DNA from: DASUBN01 sp964584665
GTDB lineage: Bacteria > Pseudomonadota > Gammaproteobacteria > Natronospirales > REEB76
Length of the DNA stretch: 64,000 bases
Direction: 5' to 3'
NCBI GenBank assembly: GCA_964584665.1
Contig: CAZPAO010000003.1
Coordinates: forward strand, 1 to 64,000
Below are positions 1 to 9,546 of this stretch, one piece after another. The notes beneath the pieces are model-generated. The model ran no database searches, was not told the DNA's origin, and saw only the letters and a program-made list of their open reading frames with translations. Positions within the stretch are counted from its first letter, which is position 1. Every line of letters starts with the position of its first letter. A program made the position numbers and the translations under genes.

Positions 1-79
1 CAAGCAAGGTTAAGACGCCGCTCGCAGGAGTATTATTTGAGCCTGCCCCGCTGACCGCCCCAACAAGACTGGAATCACC

Positions 80-2533
80 ATGCTGACCGCGCTCCTCTGG
101 CTCCTGGTGTTCATCGGCGTCAGCCTGGTGCTGGCCTACCAGCGCGTGCCGCTCTTGCTCGCGACGGCCGCCTACCTCGTGTTCCTGGTGGTCTACACCG
201 TCGCCGGCACCGGCCCGCTGTGGCTGCAGTTCCTGTTCTGGGCCCTGTTCCTCCTCATCGCCGTGCCGCTCAACGTGCCGGCCATCCGCCGCAGCTACAT
301 CTCCAAGCCTCTGCTGGATGTGTTCCGCAAGATCATGCCGGAGATGTCCCAGACCGAGGCCGATGCGCTGGAAGCGGGCACGGTGTGGTGGGACGGCGAA
401 CTCTTCAGCGGCCGGCCCAACTGGCAGCGGCTGCTAAACACCCCGGCGCCCAAGATCAGCTCCGAAGAACAGGCCTTCCTCGACACCGAGGTTGAGGAAC
501 TCTGCGGCATGCTGGACGAGTGGAAGATCACCCACGAGTGGTGCGACCTGCCGCCGGAAGCCTGGGCTTACCTGAAGCGCCAGGGCTTCTTCGCCATGAT
601 CATCCCCAAGCGCTACGGCGGCCGGGAGTTCTCGGCCCTGGCGAACTCGGAAGTGCTGTCCAAGATCGCCACCCGCAGCGCCACCTGCGCTTCCATCGTG
701 GCGGTGCCGAACTCGCTCGGCCCCGCCGAACTGCTGCTGCGCTACGGCACCGAGGAGCAGAAGAACCACTACCTGCCGCGCCTCGCCGACGGCACCGACG
801 TGCCCTGCTTCGCCCTCACCGCGCCCAACGCGGGCTCCGACGCCGCCGCCATCAAAGACAGCGGCGTCGTGTGCAAGGGGATGTGGGAAGGCAAAGAGAT
901 CGTCGGCATGCGCCTGAACTGGGACAAGCGCTACATCACGCTCGCGCCCATCGCCACGGTGCTCGGCCTCGCCTTCAAGCTCTACGATCCCGAGCACCTG
1001 ATGGGCGACAAGGACGAGTACGGGATCACCTGCGCGCTGATCCCGCCGCATCTGCCCGGCATCACCATCGGCCGCCGGCATTTCCCGCTCAACCTGCCGT
1101 TCCAGAACGGGCCCACCCAGGGCAAGGATGTATTCGTCCCGCTGGACTTCATCATCGGCGGCACCAAGATGGCCGGCCAGGGCTGGCGCATGCTCATGGA
1201 ATGCCTGGGAGCCGGTCGCGCCATCTCGCTCCCCTCCAACACCACCGGCGCCGCACGCCTCGGCGTCTACACCACCGGCGCCTACGCCCGCGTGCGCAAG
1301 CAGTTCCACCTGCCCATCGCCCGCTTCGACGGCGTGGACGAGGTGCTGGGCCGCATGGGCGGCACGCTCTATGCCATGGAGGCGGTGCGCAGCATGACCG
1401 CCGGCGCCATCGACCAGGGCGAGGCCCCGGCGGTGTGCGCCGCCATCTCCAAGCTGCACGTCACCGAGATGGCGCGCCAGGTGGGCAATGACGCCATGGA
1501 CGTGCACGGCGGCAAGGGCATCCAGCTCGGACCCAGCAACTACCTCGGCCGCGGCTACCAGTCCATACCGATCGCCATCACGGTCGAGGGCGCCAACATC
1601 CTCACCCGCAACCTGATGATCTACGGCCAGGGCGCGATCCGCTCCCATCCCTACGTGCTGAAGGAGATGCGCGCCGCCGCCGATAAGGATCACGCGCGCG
1701 CGCTAACCGAGTTCGACGACGCGCTGTTCCGCCACATGGGTCTCGCCTTCAGCAACGCGGCGCGCGCGGTGTGGATGGCGCTCACCTCGGCGCATTTCAC
1801 CCGCGTACCGGTGTCGACGCCGACCGAGCGCCACTACCAGCAGATCAGCCGCTTCAGCGCCGCCTTCGTGCTGGCCTCCGACGCGGCCATGCTGACCCTG
1901 GGAGGCGCCCTCAAGAAGAAGGAGAAGCTCTCGGCCCGGCTCGGCGACATGCTGAGCTACATGTACATCGCTTCGGCGGTGCTGAAGCGCTTCGAGGACC
2001 AGAACCGCCCGCCGGAAGACCTGGCGCTGGCGGAGTGGGCCTGCCGTGACGCCCTGTACCGGCTGCAGGAATCCATGCATTCCTTCCTGCGCAACTTCCC
2101 CAACCGCTTCGTGGCGCTGGTGCTGCGCGTGCTCATCTTCCCCCGCGGCCGCATGTATTCGGCGCCCTCGGACGAACTCGGCCATGAGGTGGCGGAGATC
2201 GTCTCGCTGCCGGGCCCGGCAAGGGACCGGCTGCTGCGCAATATATACACGGGTGACCACAGCACGCCGGTGGGCATGTTCCGGGAGGCGCTCGACCTCG
2301 CCGCGCGCCTGGAGCCGGTGGAGCGCAAGATCCGCGAGGCGGAGAAGAGCGGCAAGCTCAAGCCCGCCCGCGGCGCAGTGGTCGCGCTGGCGGCGGAGGA
2401 AGCGGGCGTGATCGACGCCCAGGAAGCCCGCGCCCTGCTGCGCCTGGATGAGCTGACCGCCAAGATCGTGGCGGTGGACGACTTCGATCCGATGGATCTG
2501 GGCACACATCCGTTCAAGCCGGCGAAAGCATAA
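80..2533 (+). CDS. fadE: Acyl-CoA dehydrogenase, FadE type
   Basis: An 817-residue protein, close to the length of E. coli FadE (814). It should catalyse the first FAD-dependent dehydrogenation of fatty acyl-CoA in beta-oxidation at the inner membrane. Residues 1-65 form hydrophobic segments, followed by the FadE-like stretch EAGTVWWDGELF and the acyl-CoA dehydrogenase core with FALTAPNAGSDA and ITVEGANILTRNLM; the last 250 or so residues match the FadE-specific DUF1974 region. The ATG is the first start before the membrane segment. The next gene begins 3 bases after the stop, so the two are probably cotranscribed. The family call is firm; substrate chain length is not visible. Confidence 0.95.
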   Translation: MLTALLWLLVFIGVSLVLAYQRVPLLLATAAYLVFLVVYTVAGTGPLWLQFLFWALFLLIAVPLNVPAIRRSYISKPLLDVFRKIMPEMSQTEADALEAGTVWWDGELFSGRPNWQRLLNTPAPKISSEEQAFLDTEVEELCGMLDEWKITHEWCDLPPEAWAYLKRQGFFAMIIPKRYGGREFSALANSEVLSKIATRSATCASIVAVPNSLGPAELLLRYGTEEQKNHYLPRLADGTDVPCFALTAPNAGSDAAAIKDSGVVCKGMWEGKEIVGMRLNWDKRYITLAPIATVLGLAFKLYDPEHLMGDKDEYGITCALIPPHLPGITIGRRHFPLNLPFQNGPTQGKDVFVPLDFIIGGTKMAGQGWRMLMECLGAGRAISLPSNTTGAARLGVYTTGAYARVRKQFHLPIARFDGVDEVLGRMGGTLYAMEAVRSMTAGAIDQGEAPAVCAAISKLHVTEMARQVGNDAMDVHGGKGIQLGPSNYLGRGYQSIPIAITVEGANILTRNLMIYGQGAIRSHPYVLKEMRAAADKDHARALTEFDDALFRHMGLAFSNAARAVWMALTSAHFTRVPVSTPTERHYQQISRFSAAFVLASDAAMLTLGGALKKKEKLSARLGDMLSYMYIASAVLKRFEDQNRPPEDLALAEWACRDALYRLQESMHSFLRNFPNRFVALVLRVLIFPRGRMYSAPSDELGHEVAEIVSLPGPARDRLLRNIYTGDHSTPVGMFREALDLAARLEPVERKIREAEKSGKLKPARGAVVALAAEEAGVIDAQEARALLRLDELTAKIVAVDDFDPMDLGTHPFKPAKA

Positions 2534-2536
2534 GGC

Positions 2537-4066
2537 ATGAATCCTCTCGTCTATGAGGTGACGCTCGACATCGAATCCGGCGCCGCACCGGAGTTCGATG
2601 CCTGGCTGAAGGCACACGTGCGGGAGATGCTGGCGCTGCCGGGCTTCCACGATGCGCGCATCCTCAAGCCTGAGGGCGCCGAGCCCGGTGCCGAGCGGCG
2701 CGTGGTGCAGTACACGCTCGGCAGCCGCGCCGAACTGGACCGTTATCTCGCCGAGGACGCACCGCGCATGCGCGCCGATGGCGTGCAGCGCTTCGGCGAC
2801 AAGCTGAAGTCCAGCCGCCGGGTGCTGGACCTGGAGCCCGCCGGCGGCGCCTTGGCGCTGCCGACGCTCACGCCCGCGCCCATCGGACCCCGCTGCCGCA
2901 ACTGCGGCACGCCCTTGAGCGGCAAGTTCTGCATGGAATGCGGCCAGAAGAACCACACCTACGTGGCGCCGCTCTGGCACGTGCTGCACGAGTTCGCGAG
3001 CCTGCACTTCGGCTTCGACACCAAGTTCTTCCACAGCATCGTGCCGCTCCTGTTCCGGCCCGGCTTCCTCACCCGCGAGTACTGTCTCGGGCACGAAGAG
3101 CGCTACGTCAAGCCGTTCAGGATGTATCTGTTCTCGAGCATCATCTTCTTCTTCCTGGCTGCCATCTTCTGGCCGCAGCTGACGGATTTCGACTCAGGCA
3201 ACAACGTGCGCGGCAGGCTGCCGGGCACGCACCAGATGACCCAGGAGAAGAAGGACCAGACCCGCTCCGACATCCAGAAGGCGCTGGACCAGATCGACGC
3301 CCAGCCGGGCGACGAGGGCGCGAAACGCTTCGCCAAGTCCATCCTGCACGAGCAGCTCGCGGCCCTGGACAAGGCGCCGCCCCCCGCTACCGCCGCAGTG
3401 GCGGCGGCCACCCCGGAGGCGGCCGGCCAGGGCCACCTCCACGTTGTGGTGCCACCTCCCACCTCCCATCCGCTGGCGGCGGTTGCAGCCGTCGCTGCGG
3501 CGGAAGAAGCGGCCGACAGGGAGAGGGACGGGGAGAAGGGTGCGGGCAAGGGCCGGGACGACGACTTCATCCAGTTCGGATCGCAGGACGAGAAGCGCAA
3601 GGCCGAGTCCTCGGACAACCGTTTCGTCAAGGCCATGATGAACGTCAACGACCACCGGGATGAGTTCAAGAAACAGCTGAAGCAGAACCTGCCGAAGATG
3701 ATGTTCATCCTGATGCCGCTCATCGCGCTGTTCCTGAAGCTGTTCTACGTCGGCTCCAAGCGCTACCTAACCGAGCACTTCGTGTTCACCCTGCACTTCC
3801 ACTCGATGGTGTTCGTGGTGATGCTGCTGGTGATGCTGGTGACCGCCGCCGCCAAGCACGTGGCCTGGCTCGCGCCGCTGGGCGCCAGCGCCGGGACCGT
3901 GGCCGGCTGGTACGTGGCCCTCTATGCCTTCCTGGCGTTGCGCTTCTTCTACCAGCAGGGCTGGTTCATGACGGGCCTGAAGTTCTTCATGCTGTTCATC
4001 AGCTACACCATCGCCATCGGCATCACCTTCGCCCTGGGCGTGGTGTTGACCGCCGTGGAGATCTGA
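2537..4066 (+). CDS. DUF4286 / zinc-ribbon / DUF3667 membrane protein
   Basis: A 509-residue protein of unknown function built from recognisable parts. Residues 1-100 resemble DUF4286, a small ferredoxin-like domain. Residues about 117-136 hold a zinc ribbon (CRNCG then CMECGQ). A DUF3667-type segment with LFRPGFLTREY and a first membrane helix follows. A long polar, Ala/Pro- and charge-rich insert covers about 225-375, and four or so C-terminal membrane helices close the protein. DUF3667 proteins usually start at the zinc ribbon, so the N-terminal DUF4286 is an added module. It lies 3 bases after fadE. No enzymatic motif is visible. Confidence 0.75.
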   Translation: MNPLVYEVTLDIESGAAPEFDAWLKAHVREMLALPGFHDARILKPEGAEPGAERRVVQYTLGSRAELDRYLAEDAPRMRADGVQRFGDKLKSSRRVLDLEPAGGALALPTLTPAPIGPRCRNCGTPLSGKFCMECGQKNHTYVAPLWHVLHEFASLHFGFDTKFFHSIVPLLFRPGFLTREYCLGHEERYVKPFRMYLFSSIIFFFLAAIFWPQLTDFDSGNNVRGRLPGTHQMTQEKKDQTRSDIQKALDQIDAQPGDEGAKRFAKSILHEQLAALDKAPPPATAAVAAATPEAAGQGHLHVVVPPPTSHPLAAVAAVAAAEEAADRERDGEKGAGKGRDDDFIQFGSQDEKRKAESSDNRFVKAMMNVNDHRDEFKKQLKQNLPKMMFILMPLIALFLKLFYVGSKRYLTEHFVFTLHFHSMVFVVMLLVMLVTAAAKHVAWLAPLGASAGTVAGWYVALYAFLALRFFYQQGWFMTGLKFFMLFISYTIAIGITFALGVVLTAVEI

Positions 4067-4296
4067 GACCCGGTCCAGGGGCCCCCGCGGTGCTCCTGAG
4101 TCCATTTCGAGTGGCCCTTCCTAAGTCCCTCTCTCTTCTCGGGTTTCCTGAGGCGGGATATATGTCGTCTCTACGACTGGTACACAGTTTGGGATATTTG
4201 GCCTAAATTAACTTAATGCAGGATCATCCCGGCCCTTAAGGCCTGGGGACCGGCGCCGCAGCGGAAGCGGACCCAAACACGCGACCCATAGGGCAG
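4067..4296. other. Intergenic region upstream of the PAS-GGDEF-EAL gene
   Basis: A 230-base gap. Its middle (about 4155-4215) is clearly more AT-rich than its surroundings, with GATATATG and TAAATTAACTTAATG tracts that could carry a promoter. A short inverted repeat GGCC-CTTAA-GGCC lies at 4231-4243. No convincing -35/-10 pair, small gene or RNA was recognised. Confidence 0.4.
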
Positions 4297-7200
4297 GTGC
4301 CAGGCGTGAAGCTCGCCAGCGCATTCAACGGTTCTTCCAGTCTGGTGACGCTCACGCGTCTCGCGGATGACCGCTATGTGGACGTCAACGACAGTTTCGA
4401 GAAGACCCTGGGCTTCCCCCGCGATGCCCTCATCGGCAAGCAACCCGTCGAGACCGGCATCTGGGACGCATCCCGCCGAGAGCGCTTCCTGCAGGAGCTG
4501 CGTGAGCACCGCGGCATCTCCTCCCAGCCGGCCGTGTACCGGCGCCGCGACGGCGGCGAGTACCGCGGCCTGCTCAGCGCCGCGATCGTGACGCTCGACG
4601 GCGAGCACTACGTGCTCAGCATCGTGGAGGACCTGGCTCCCCGCGAGGCCAGTGCGGCGGCCCAGCGCCGCGCCGAGACCCGTTACCGCAGCATCTTCGA
4701 TCACGCGGTGGAAGCCATCTACCAGAGCAGCCCCGAAGGGCGCTTCCTGGACGCGAACCCGGCCATGGCGCGCCTGCTCGGTTACACCTCCCCCCAGGAA
4801 CTGATCCGTGCCATGCAGGACATCGGGAGCGAGCTGTACGCGGACCCGCAGGCCCGTGCCGAGCTGCTGCGCGTGCTGAAGCGCCAAGGCCACTTCGAGG
4901 AATGCGAGGTGCAGGTGCGCCGTCGCGACGGCAGCGCCATCTGGGTCTCGGAGAACGCCCACGCGGTCAAGACCGACAGCGGCGAACTCCTCTACTACGA
5001 AGGCACCTTCGTGGACGTGGGCGCGCGCCGCGCCGCCGAGGTGGCGCTGCACGTCTCCGAGGAGAAGTACCGCACCCTGGTGGACCACAGCCAGGACGGC
5101 GTGTTCATCACCCAGGAGGACAACTACACCTACGTGAACCAGGCCTATGCGGCCATGCTCGGCTACACCACCGGCGAGATGATCGGCACGCCCTACATGC
5201 ATTTCATCGCGCCCGAGGACAGGCCGTTCCTGGAGGACATCTGGCGCAAGCGCCGCGCCGGCCAGTGGGAGCAGAACGCCTACGAGGTGCACCTCCTCAA
5301 GAAGGACGGCGAGACCCGCATCCTCGCCTCGGTGCGCTCCGGCCCCATCATGCTAAACGGTCAACTCGCCAGCACCGGCACCATCCGCGACATCACCGAG
5401 GAGCGACGCACCCAGCAGGCGCTCTTGGCGGCGGAACAGAAGTTCCGCGCCATCTTCGAGAACGCAGTCATCGGCATGTACCAGAGCACGCCCACGGGGC
5501 AGTACCTGCGGGCCAACCAGGCCATGGCCGACATCTTCGGTTACGCCGACCCCGAGGCCCTGCTCACCAGCATCAAGAACATCAGCGAACTCTACAAGAA
5601 CCCGGACGACCGGCGCCTGGTGAACAGCGACCTGGAGCGCCACGGCCGGGTGACGGGCCGCGAGGTGGAGCTGCGCCGGCGCGACGGCCAGAGCATCTGG
5701 GTGTCCTTGAGCGCGCGCGTGGTGCGCGCGGAGGACGGCAGCGTGGCCTACTACGAGGGTTCGCTGCAGGACGTGACCGCGCGCAAGCGCGCCGAGAGCG
5801 CGCTGCAGCGTTCCGAACAGCGCTACCGCATGCTGGTGGATCACAGCCAGGTGGGCGTGTTCATAAACGAGAACGGTTACTACACCTACGTGAACCACGC
5901 CTTCGCCGACATGCTCGGCTACAGCGAGGCTGAACTCACGGGCTTGAGCTACCGCGACATCTTCCCGCCCGAGGAACTGACCGCTGCCGACGAGCGCTTC
6001 CAGCGGCGCCAGCGCGGCGAGGAAGTCTCCAACGACTACGAGTCGGCGCTGCTGCACAAGGACCGCAAGACCCGCGTGCACGTCACCCACAGCATCGGCA
6101 CCATCGACCAGGACGAGCGGCGCTTCATGATCGGCACGGTGCGCGATGTCACCGAGCAGAAGCGTTTCGAAGCGCAGCTCCGGCACAACGCCAGCCACGA
6201 CCCGCTCACCGGCCTGCCCAACCGCAGCTTCTTCATCGAGCGGCTGGCGAAGGCCATGGAGCGCAGCCGGCCGCGGGGCGCGCCGGGCTATGCGGTGCTG
6301 TTCATAGACCTGGACGGTTTCAAGGTGGTGAACGACAGCCTCGGCCATGCCGCCGGGGACGACATGCTGGTGCAGGTGGCGCAGCGGCTGAAGCAATGCC
6401 TCGGCCCCTGGGACACCCTCGCCCGCCACGGCGGCGACGAGTTCACGGTGCTGGTGGGCCAGACCCAGGACGCGGAGGACGCTGTGGAGGTGGCCGAGCG
6501 CATCCTCGCCGAACTCCTGCGCCCGGTGCGCATCGGCGATAACGAGATCTACACCAACGCCAGCATCGGCATCGCGCCGGGCCACGCCGACTACGCCACC
6601 ACCGACGAGCTGCTGCGCGATGCGGACACCGCCATGTACCGCGCCAAGGCCGCCGGCAAGGCCGGCTACGTGGTGTTCGACCAGGACATGTATTCGCGGG
6701 CCCGCGCCCGCCTGCGGGTGGAGACGGAGCTGCGGCAGGCGCTGGACAACCGTGAGTTCCGCATCCACTACCAGCCCATCGTCTCCCTGGCGAACGGCAA
6801 GCTGCTGGGCTTCGAGGCGCTGATGCGATGGCAGCATCCGGTGCGCGGCTTGCTGGCCCCGGACGAGTTCCTGCTGGTGGCGGAGGAGACCGGCCTCATC
6901 CTACCCATGGGCTGGTGGCTGCTGGAGGAGGCTTGCCGCCAGATCAAGACCTGGCGCGGCGCCCATCCCCAGGCCCGGGACCTGACCGTGGCGGTGAACC
7001 TGGCCCACAAGCAGTTCATGTACACGGGCCTGCCGCAACGGGTGTCAGACGCCCTGCGCGACACCGGCCTCGACGCGGACGGCCTGCACCTCGAGATCAC
7101 CGAGACCGTGTTCCTGGAGAACCCCAAGGCTGCCGAGCACACCCTGCGCCGCCTGCGTGCGTTGGGCATCGCCCTGCACCTCGACGACTTCGGCACCGGC

Positions 7201-7566
7201 TACTCGTCGCTCAACTACCTGTCGGCGCTGCCCCTGGACACCCTCAAGATCGACCGCAGCTTCGTCATGGACATGGAGCAGAACCCCAAGCATGCGGCCA
7301 TCGTGCGCACCATCATCGACCTGGCGCGCGAACTGGGGATGAACACGGTGGCGGAAGGGGTGGAGACGCGCCAGCAGCTGCATATCCTGGACAGCCTGGG
7401 CTGCCGTTCGGGTCAGGGCAACCTGTTCGCCCCGGCCCTGGACCTGAAGCGGGCGGATGCATTGTTCGAGAGGGAGAGCCTGTCGCTGTCGGCAGGCGAT
7501 GAGGTGGACGGCCTCGCGCCCGCGGGCCTGTTCAGACGCACACGCGATTTCTTCCGCCGCGCTTAG
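4297..7566 (+). CDS. Multi-PAS GGDEF-EAL c-di-GMP turnover protein
   Basis: A 1089-residue cytoplasmic protein with about five tandem PAS domains (residues 8-625), a GGDEF domain (intact GGDEF at 712-716) and an EAL domain (EAL at 840-842, with LEITETVF, LDDFGTGYSS, LKIDRSFV and AEGVET). Both catalytic domains look competent, so it may make or break c-di-GMP. The inhibitory RxxD site before GGDEF reads GPWD and is lost. PAS 2+3 and PAS 4+5 form a repeated pair. The GTG start is the first codon able to hold the whole first PAS. Its 3' end overlaps the convergent gene by 35 bases. No membrane segment is seen, so sensing is probably of a cytosolic cue. Confidence 0.93.
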   Translation: MPGVKLASAFNGSSSLVTLTRLADDRYVDVNDSFEKTLGFPRDALIGKQPVETGIWDASRRERFLQELREHRGISSQPAVYRRRDGGEYRGLLSAAIVTLDGEHYVLSIVEDLAPREASAAAQRRAETRYRSIFDHAVEAIYQSSPEGRFLDANPAMARLLGYTSPQELIRAMQDIGSELYADPQARAELLRVLKRQGHFEECEVQVRRRDGSAIWVSENAHAVKTDSGELLYYEGTFVDVGARRAAEVALHVSEEKYRTLVDHSQDGVFITQEDNYTYVNQAYAAMLGYTTGEMIGTPYMHFIAPEDRPFLEDIWRKRRAGQWEQNAYEVHLLKKDGETRILASVRSGPIMLNGQLASTGTIRDITEERRTQQALLAAEQKFRAIFENAVIGMYQSTPTGQYLRANQAMADIFGYADPEALLTSIKNISELYKNPDDRRLVNSDLERHGRVTGREVELRRRDGQSIWVSLSARVVRAEDGSVAYYEGSLQDVTARKRAESALQRSEQRYRMLVDHSQVGVFINENGYYTYVNHAFADMLGYSEAELTGLSYRDIFPPEELTAADERFQRRQRGEEVSNDYESALLHKDRKTRVHVTHSIGTIDQDERRFMIGTVRDVTEQKRFEAQLRHNASHDPLTGLPNRSFFIERLAKAMERSRPRGAPGYAVLFIDLDGFKVVNDSLGHAAGDDMLVQVAQRLKQCLGPWDTLARHGGDEFTVLVGQTQDAEDAVEVAERILAELLRPVRIGDNEIYTNASIGIAPGHADYATTDELLRDADTAMYRAKAAGKAGYVVFDQDMYSRARARLRVETELRQALDNREFRIHYQPIVSLANGKLLGFEALMRWQHPVRGLLAPDEFLLVAEETGLILPMGWWLLEEACRQIKTWRGAHPQARDLTVAVNLAHKQFMYTGLPQRVSDALRDTGLDADGLHLEITETVFLENPKAAEHTLRRLRALGIALHLDDFGTGYSSLNYLSALPLDTLKIDRSFVMDMEQNPKHAAIVRTIIDLARELGMNTVAEGVETRQQLHILDSLGCRSGQGNLFAPALDLKRADALFERESLSLSAGDEVDGLAPAGLFRRTRDFFRRA

Positions 7567-9397
7567 CTTCGTAGAGTTTCTCGTCAGCGGCGGCTATCAG
7601 CGCGTCCACGTCGTATGAAGGTGGCGCCGCAGCCACCCCCACACTCAAGGTGACGCTCAGGCCCGGCTGCAGCCTGGCCCAGTCGTATTCCTCCACCTGC
7701 TTCCTGATCTTCTCGCACACCGCGAGCGCGTTGTCCTTGGTGGTCTCCGGGAAGCAGAGCAGGAACTCCTCGCCGCCGTAGCGGGCGATGATGTCGATGG
7801 AGCGGCACTGGGTGCGCAGGATGTTGGCGATGGTGCGCAGCACGTCGTCACCCACCATGTGGGAATGCTGGTCATTGACGCCTTTGAAACGGTCCACGTC
7901 CGCCATGGCCAGCGCGATCTGGCGGTTGTAGCGCTCGGCACGCTTCACCTCGAAGTCCAGGCGGTTATCGAGATAGCGGCGGTTATAGAGGCCGGTGAGG
8001 CCGTCCTCGCGGCTCTGGCGCTCGAGTTCAGAGGCCTGCTGCTGCAGTCTCCCCAGAAGCTCTTCCTTCTCGCGGTTGGCGCTGCGCAGGGATTCGGTCA
8101 GCGCGTGCAGCTCGTCCTTCTGCAGCGCAAGGTCGTGGGTGCGTTCCACCACGCGCCGTTCCAGCTCGTTGCGGCCTTTCTCCAGTTCCTCGAACAGCCG
8201 CGCGTTGGCGATGGCCACCGCCACCTGGCCGGCGAAGGTGAGCACCAGCTCGAACTGCGATTCGCTGAACATGTAGGGCGTGTAGCCCTGCACCGAGAGC
8301 ACGCCCAGCACGCGTTCGCGGTAGGTGATGGGCACCGCGATGAAGGATTGGGTCTGGGGTGTGTCTCCGATGTGGATCATCATGCTCTTGAACTCGCTCT
8401 CATCCGAGCCCCAGTCGCTGATGAACACCGGCTTGTTGCTGGATACCACCCAGCTCAGCACGCCCTCGCCCAGGCGGCGGCTGCGCTGCGCCTGCCGGCC
8501 GCTGCGGTTATGGTGCAGACGGATGTCCAGCTCGCGCGTGCTCTCGTCATAGAGAGCCAGCATGAAGGAATCGGACTCCAGCAGGTTCTTGCTCTCGCGG
8601 TAGATCATCTCGATGAGGTCGTCCAGCACCAAGGCGCCGGAGACCGCGCGGCCGACGCGGTTCAACGCCTCCAACTCATCCTTCTTGACCGCCAGCGTGG
8701 TCTGGGTGTCGGCGATGTGCTTGACGATCCAGATGATGAGGAACAGCACCGCCAGGAACAGCCAGAACACCGGGGTCTCGAGCCGGTTGTAGACGATGGC
8801 GGTGAATACCGCGAGCGGCACCGCGGCGATGTCCACCGCGGCGGTGAACAGACCGAAGGCCTTGCGCCAGTCGAAGCCTTCGAGCCAGGCGATCAAGGCC
8901 ACGAAGCAGTTGTTCAACAACTGCATCACGATCGCGAGGCAGGCCAGGACCACCCCGTCGCGCAGGTCCAGCTGCATGAGCGGGACGTGACCATCCAGCA
9001 GCTGGTATGCCCCGCCCGTGATCAGCACCAGGAAGATGATCATCCCGGAGTTGTGGAAGGCGCGCAGCAGCGTGAGCCGCATGCTCTGGTTGCGGTTCGC
9101 GCCCCAGGGCAGGAACGGCCAGATGACGGATGAGATGCCGGCGATCCAGGCCGCCTGCAGCGTGCCGAAGATGAGGATGCTGGAGATCTGCACCACCCGG
9201 TCGAGCGACACGTGGCCCACATGGGGCGCCGGGAAGCCGAACAGCACCACCACGATGCCGAACAGGGTGAAGCCCACCACGGCCGAGACGTTCGCCACTT
9301 CGAGCTGGGTGTGCACCGATAGGTAGACGAGCAGGGAGAAACCCGCCAGAGCCAGCAGAGCGGCGTAAACGACCGAGACTTGCCGTGCGTTCTTCAT
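7532..9397 (-). CDS. Membrane-GAF-GGDEF diguanylate cyclase
   Basis: A 621-residue protein. Residues about 8-230 contain seven or so hydrophobic helices (a MASE-like sensor). A GAF domain (about 245-400), a heptad-rich coiled coil (about 400-450) and a GGDEF domain with GGEEF at 541-545 follow. The RSID sequence just upstream fits the RxxD product-inhibition site, so this should be an active, feedback-controlled cyclase. There is no EAL domain. It faces the PAS-GGDEF-EAL gene convergently, with overlapping 3' ends, and is divergent from the DUF4136 lipoprotein gene. The signal sensed by the membrane part is unknown. Confidence 0.92.
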   Translation of the reverse strand: MKNARQVSVVYAALLALAGFSLLVYLSVHTQLEVANVSAVVGFTLFGIVVVLFGFPAPHVGHVSLDRVVQISSILIFGTLQAAWIAGISSVIWPFLPWGANRNQSMRLTLLRAFHNSGMIIFLVLITGGAYQLLDGHVPLMQLDLRDGVVLACLAIVMQLLNNCFVALIAWLEGFDWRKAFGLFTAAVDIAAVPLAVFTAIVYNRLETPVFWLFLAVLFLIIWIVKHIADTQTTLAVKKDELEALNRVGRAVSGALVLDDLIEMIYRESKNLLESDSFMLALYDESTRELDIRLHHNRSGRQAQRSRRLGEGVLSWVVSSNKPVFISDWGSDESEFKSMMIHIGDTPQTQSFIAVPITYRERVLGVLSVQGYTPYMFSESQFELVLTFAGQVAVAIANARLFEELEKGRNELERRVVERTHDLALQKDELHALTESLRSANREKEELLGRLQQQASELERQSREDGLTGLYNRRYLDNRLDFEVKRAERYNRQIALAMADVDRFKGVNDQHSHMVGDDVLRTIANILRTQCRSIDIIARYGGEEFLLCFPETTKDNALAVCEKIRKQVEEYDWARLQPGLSVTLSVGVAAAPPSYDVDALIAAADEKLYEAKRGGRNRVCV

Positions 9398-9546
9398 GTG
9401 AGGCGTGAACTTCCTGCCATTGCAGCCCTGTTGTTACATGCCCCTTCCCGATGGCGCAACATATTGTTTGTATACTAAGCGTTTCACCGGGAAGTCCGCC
9501 AAAAGGGCCATGTTAGACTGACCCCATCCCCGCGAGGCATACCGTC

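Noticed and set aside
434..3094. Two long minus-strand open frames opposite fadE and the DUF3667 gene
   Set aside because: Low-complexity His/Ala/Gly/Arg composition with no motif; shadows of the plus-strand genes.
7859..9133. A 424-codon plus-strand frame opposite the GAF-GGDEF gene
   Set aside because: Mirror-frame composition; the minus strand has clear GAF and GGDEF motifs.
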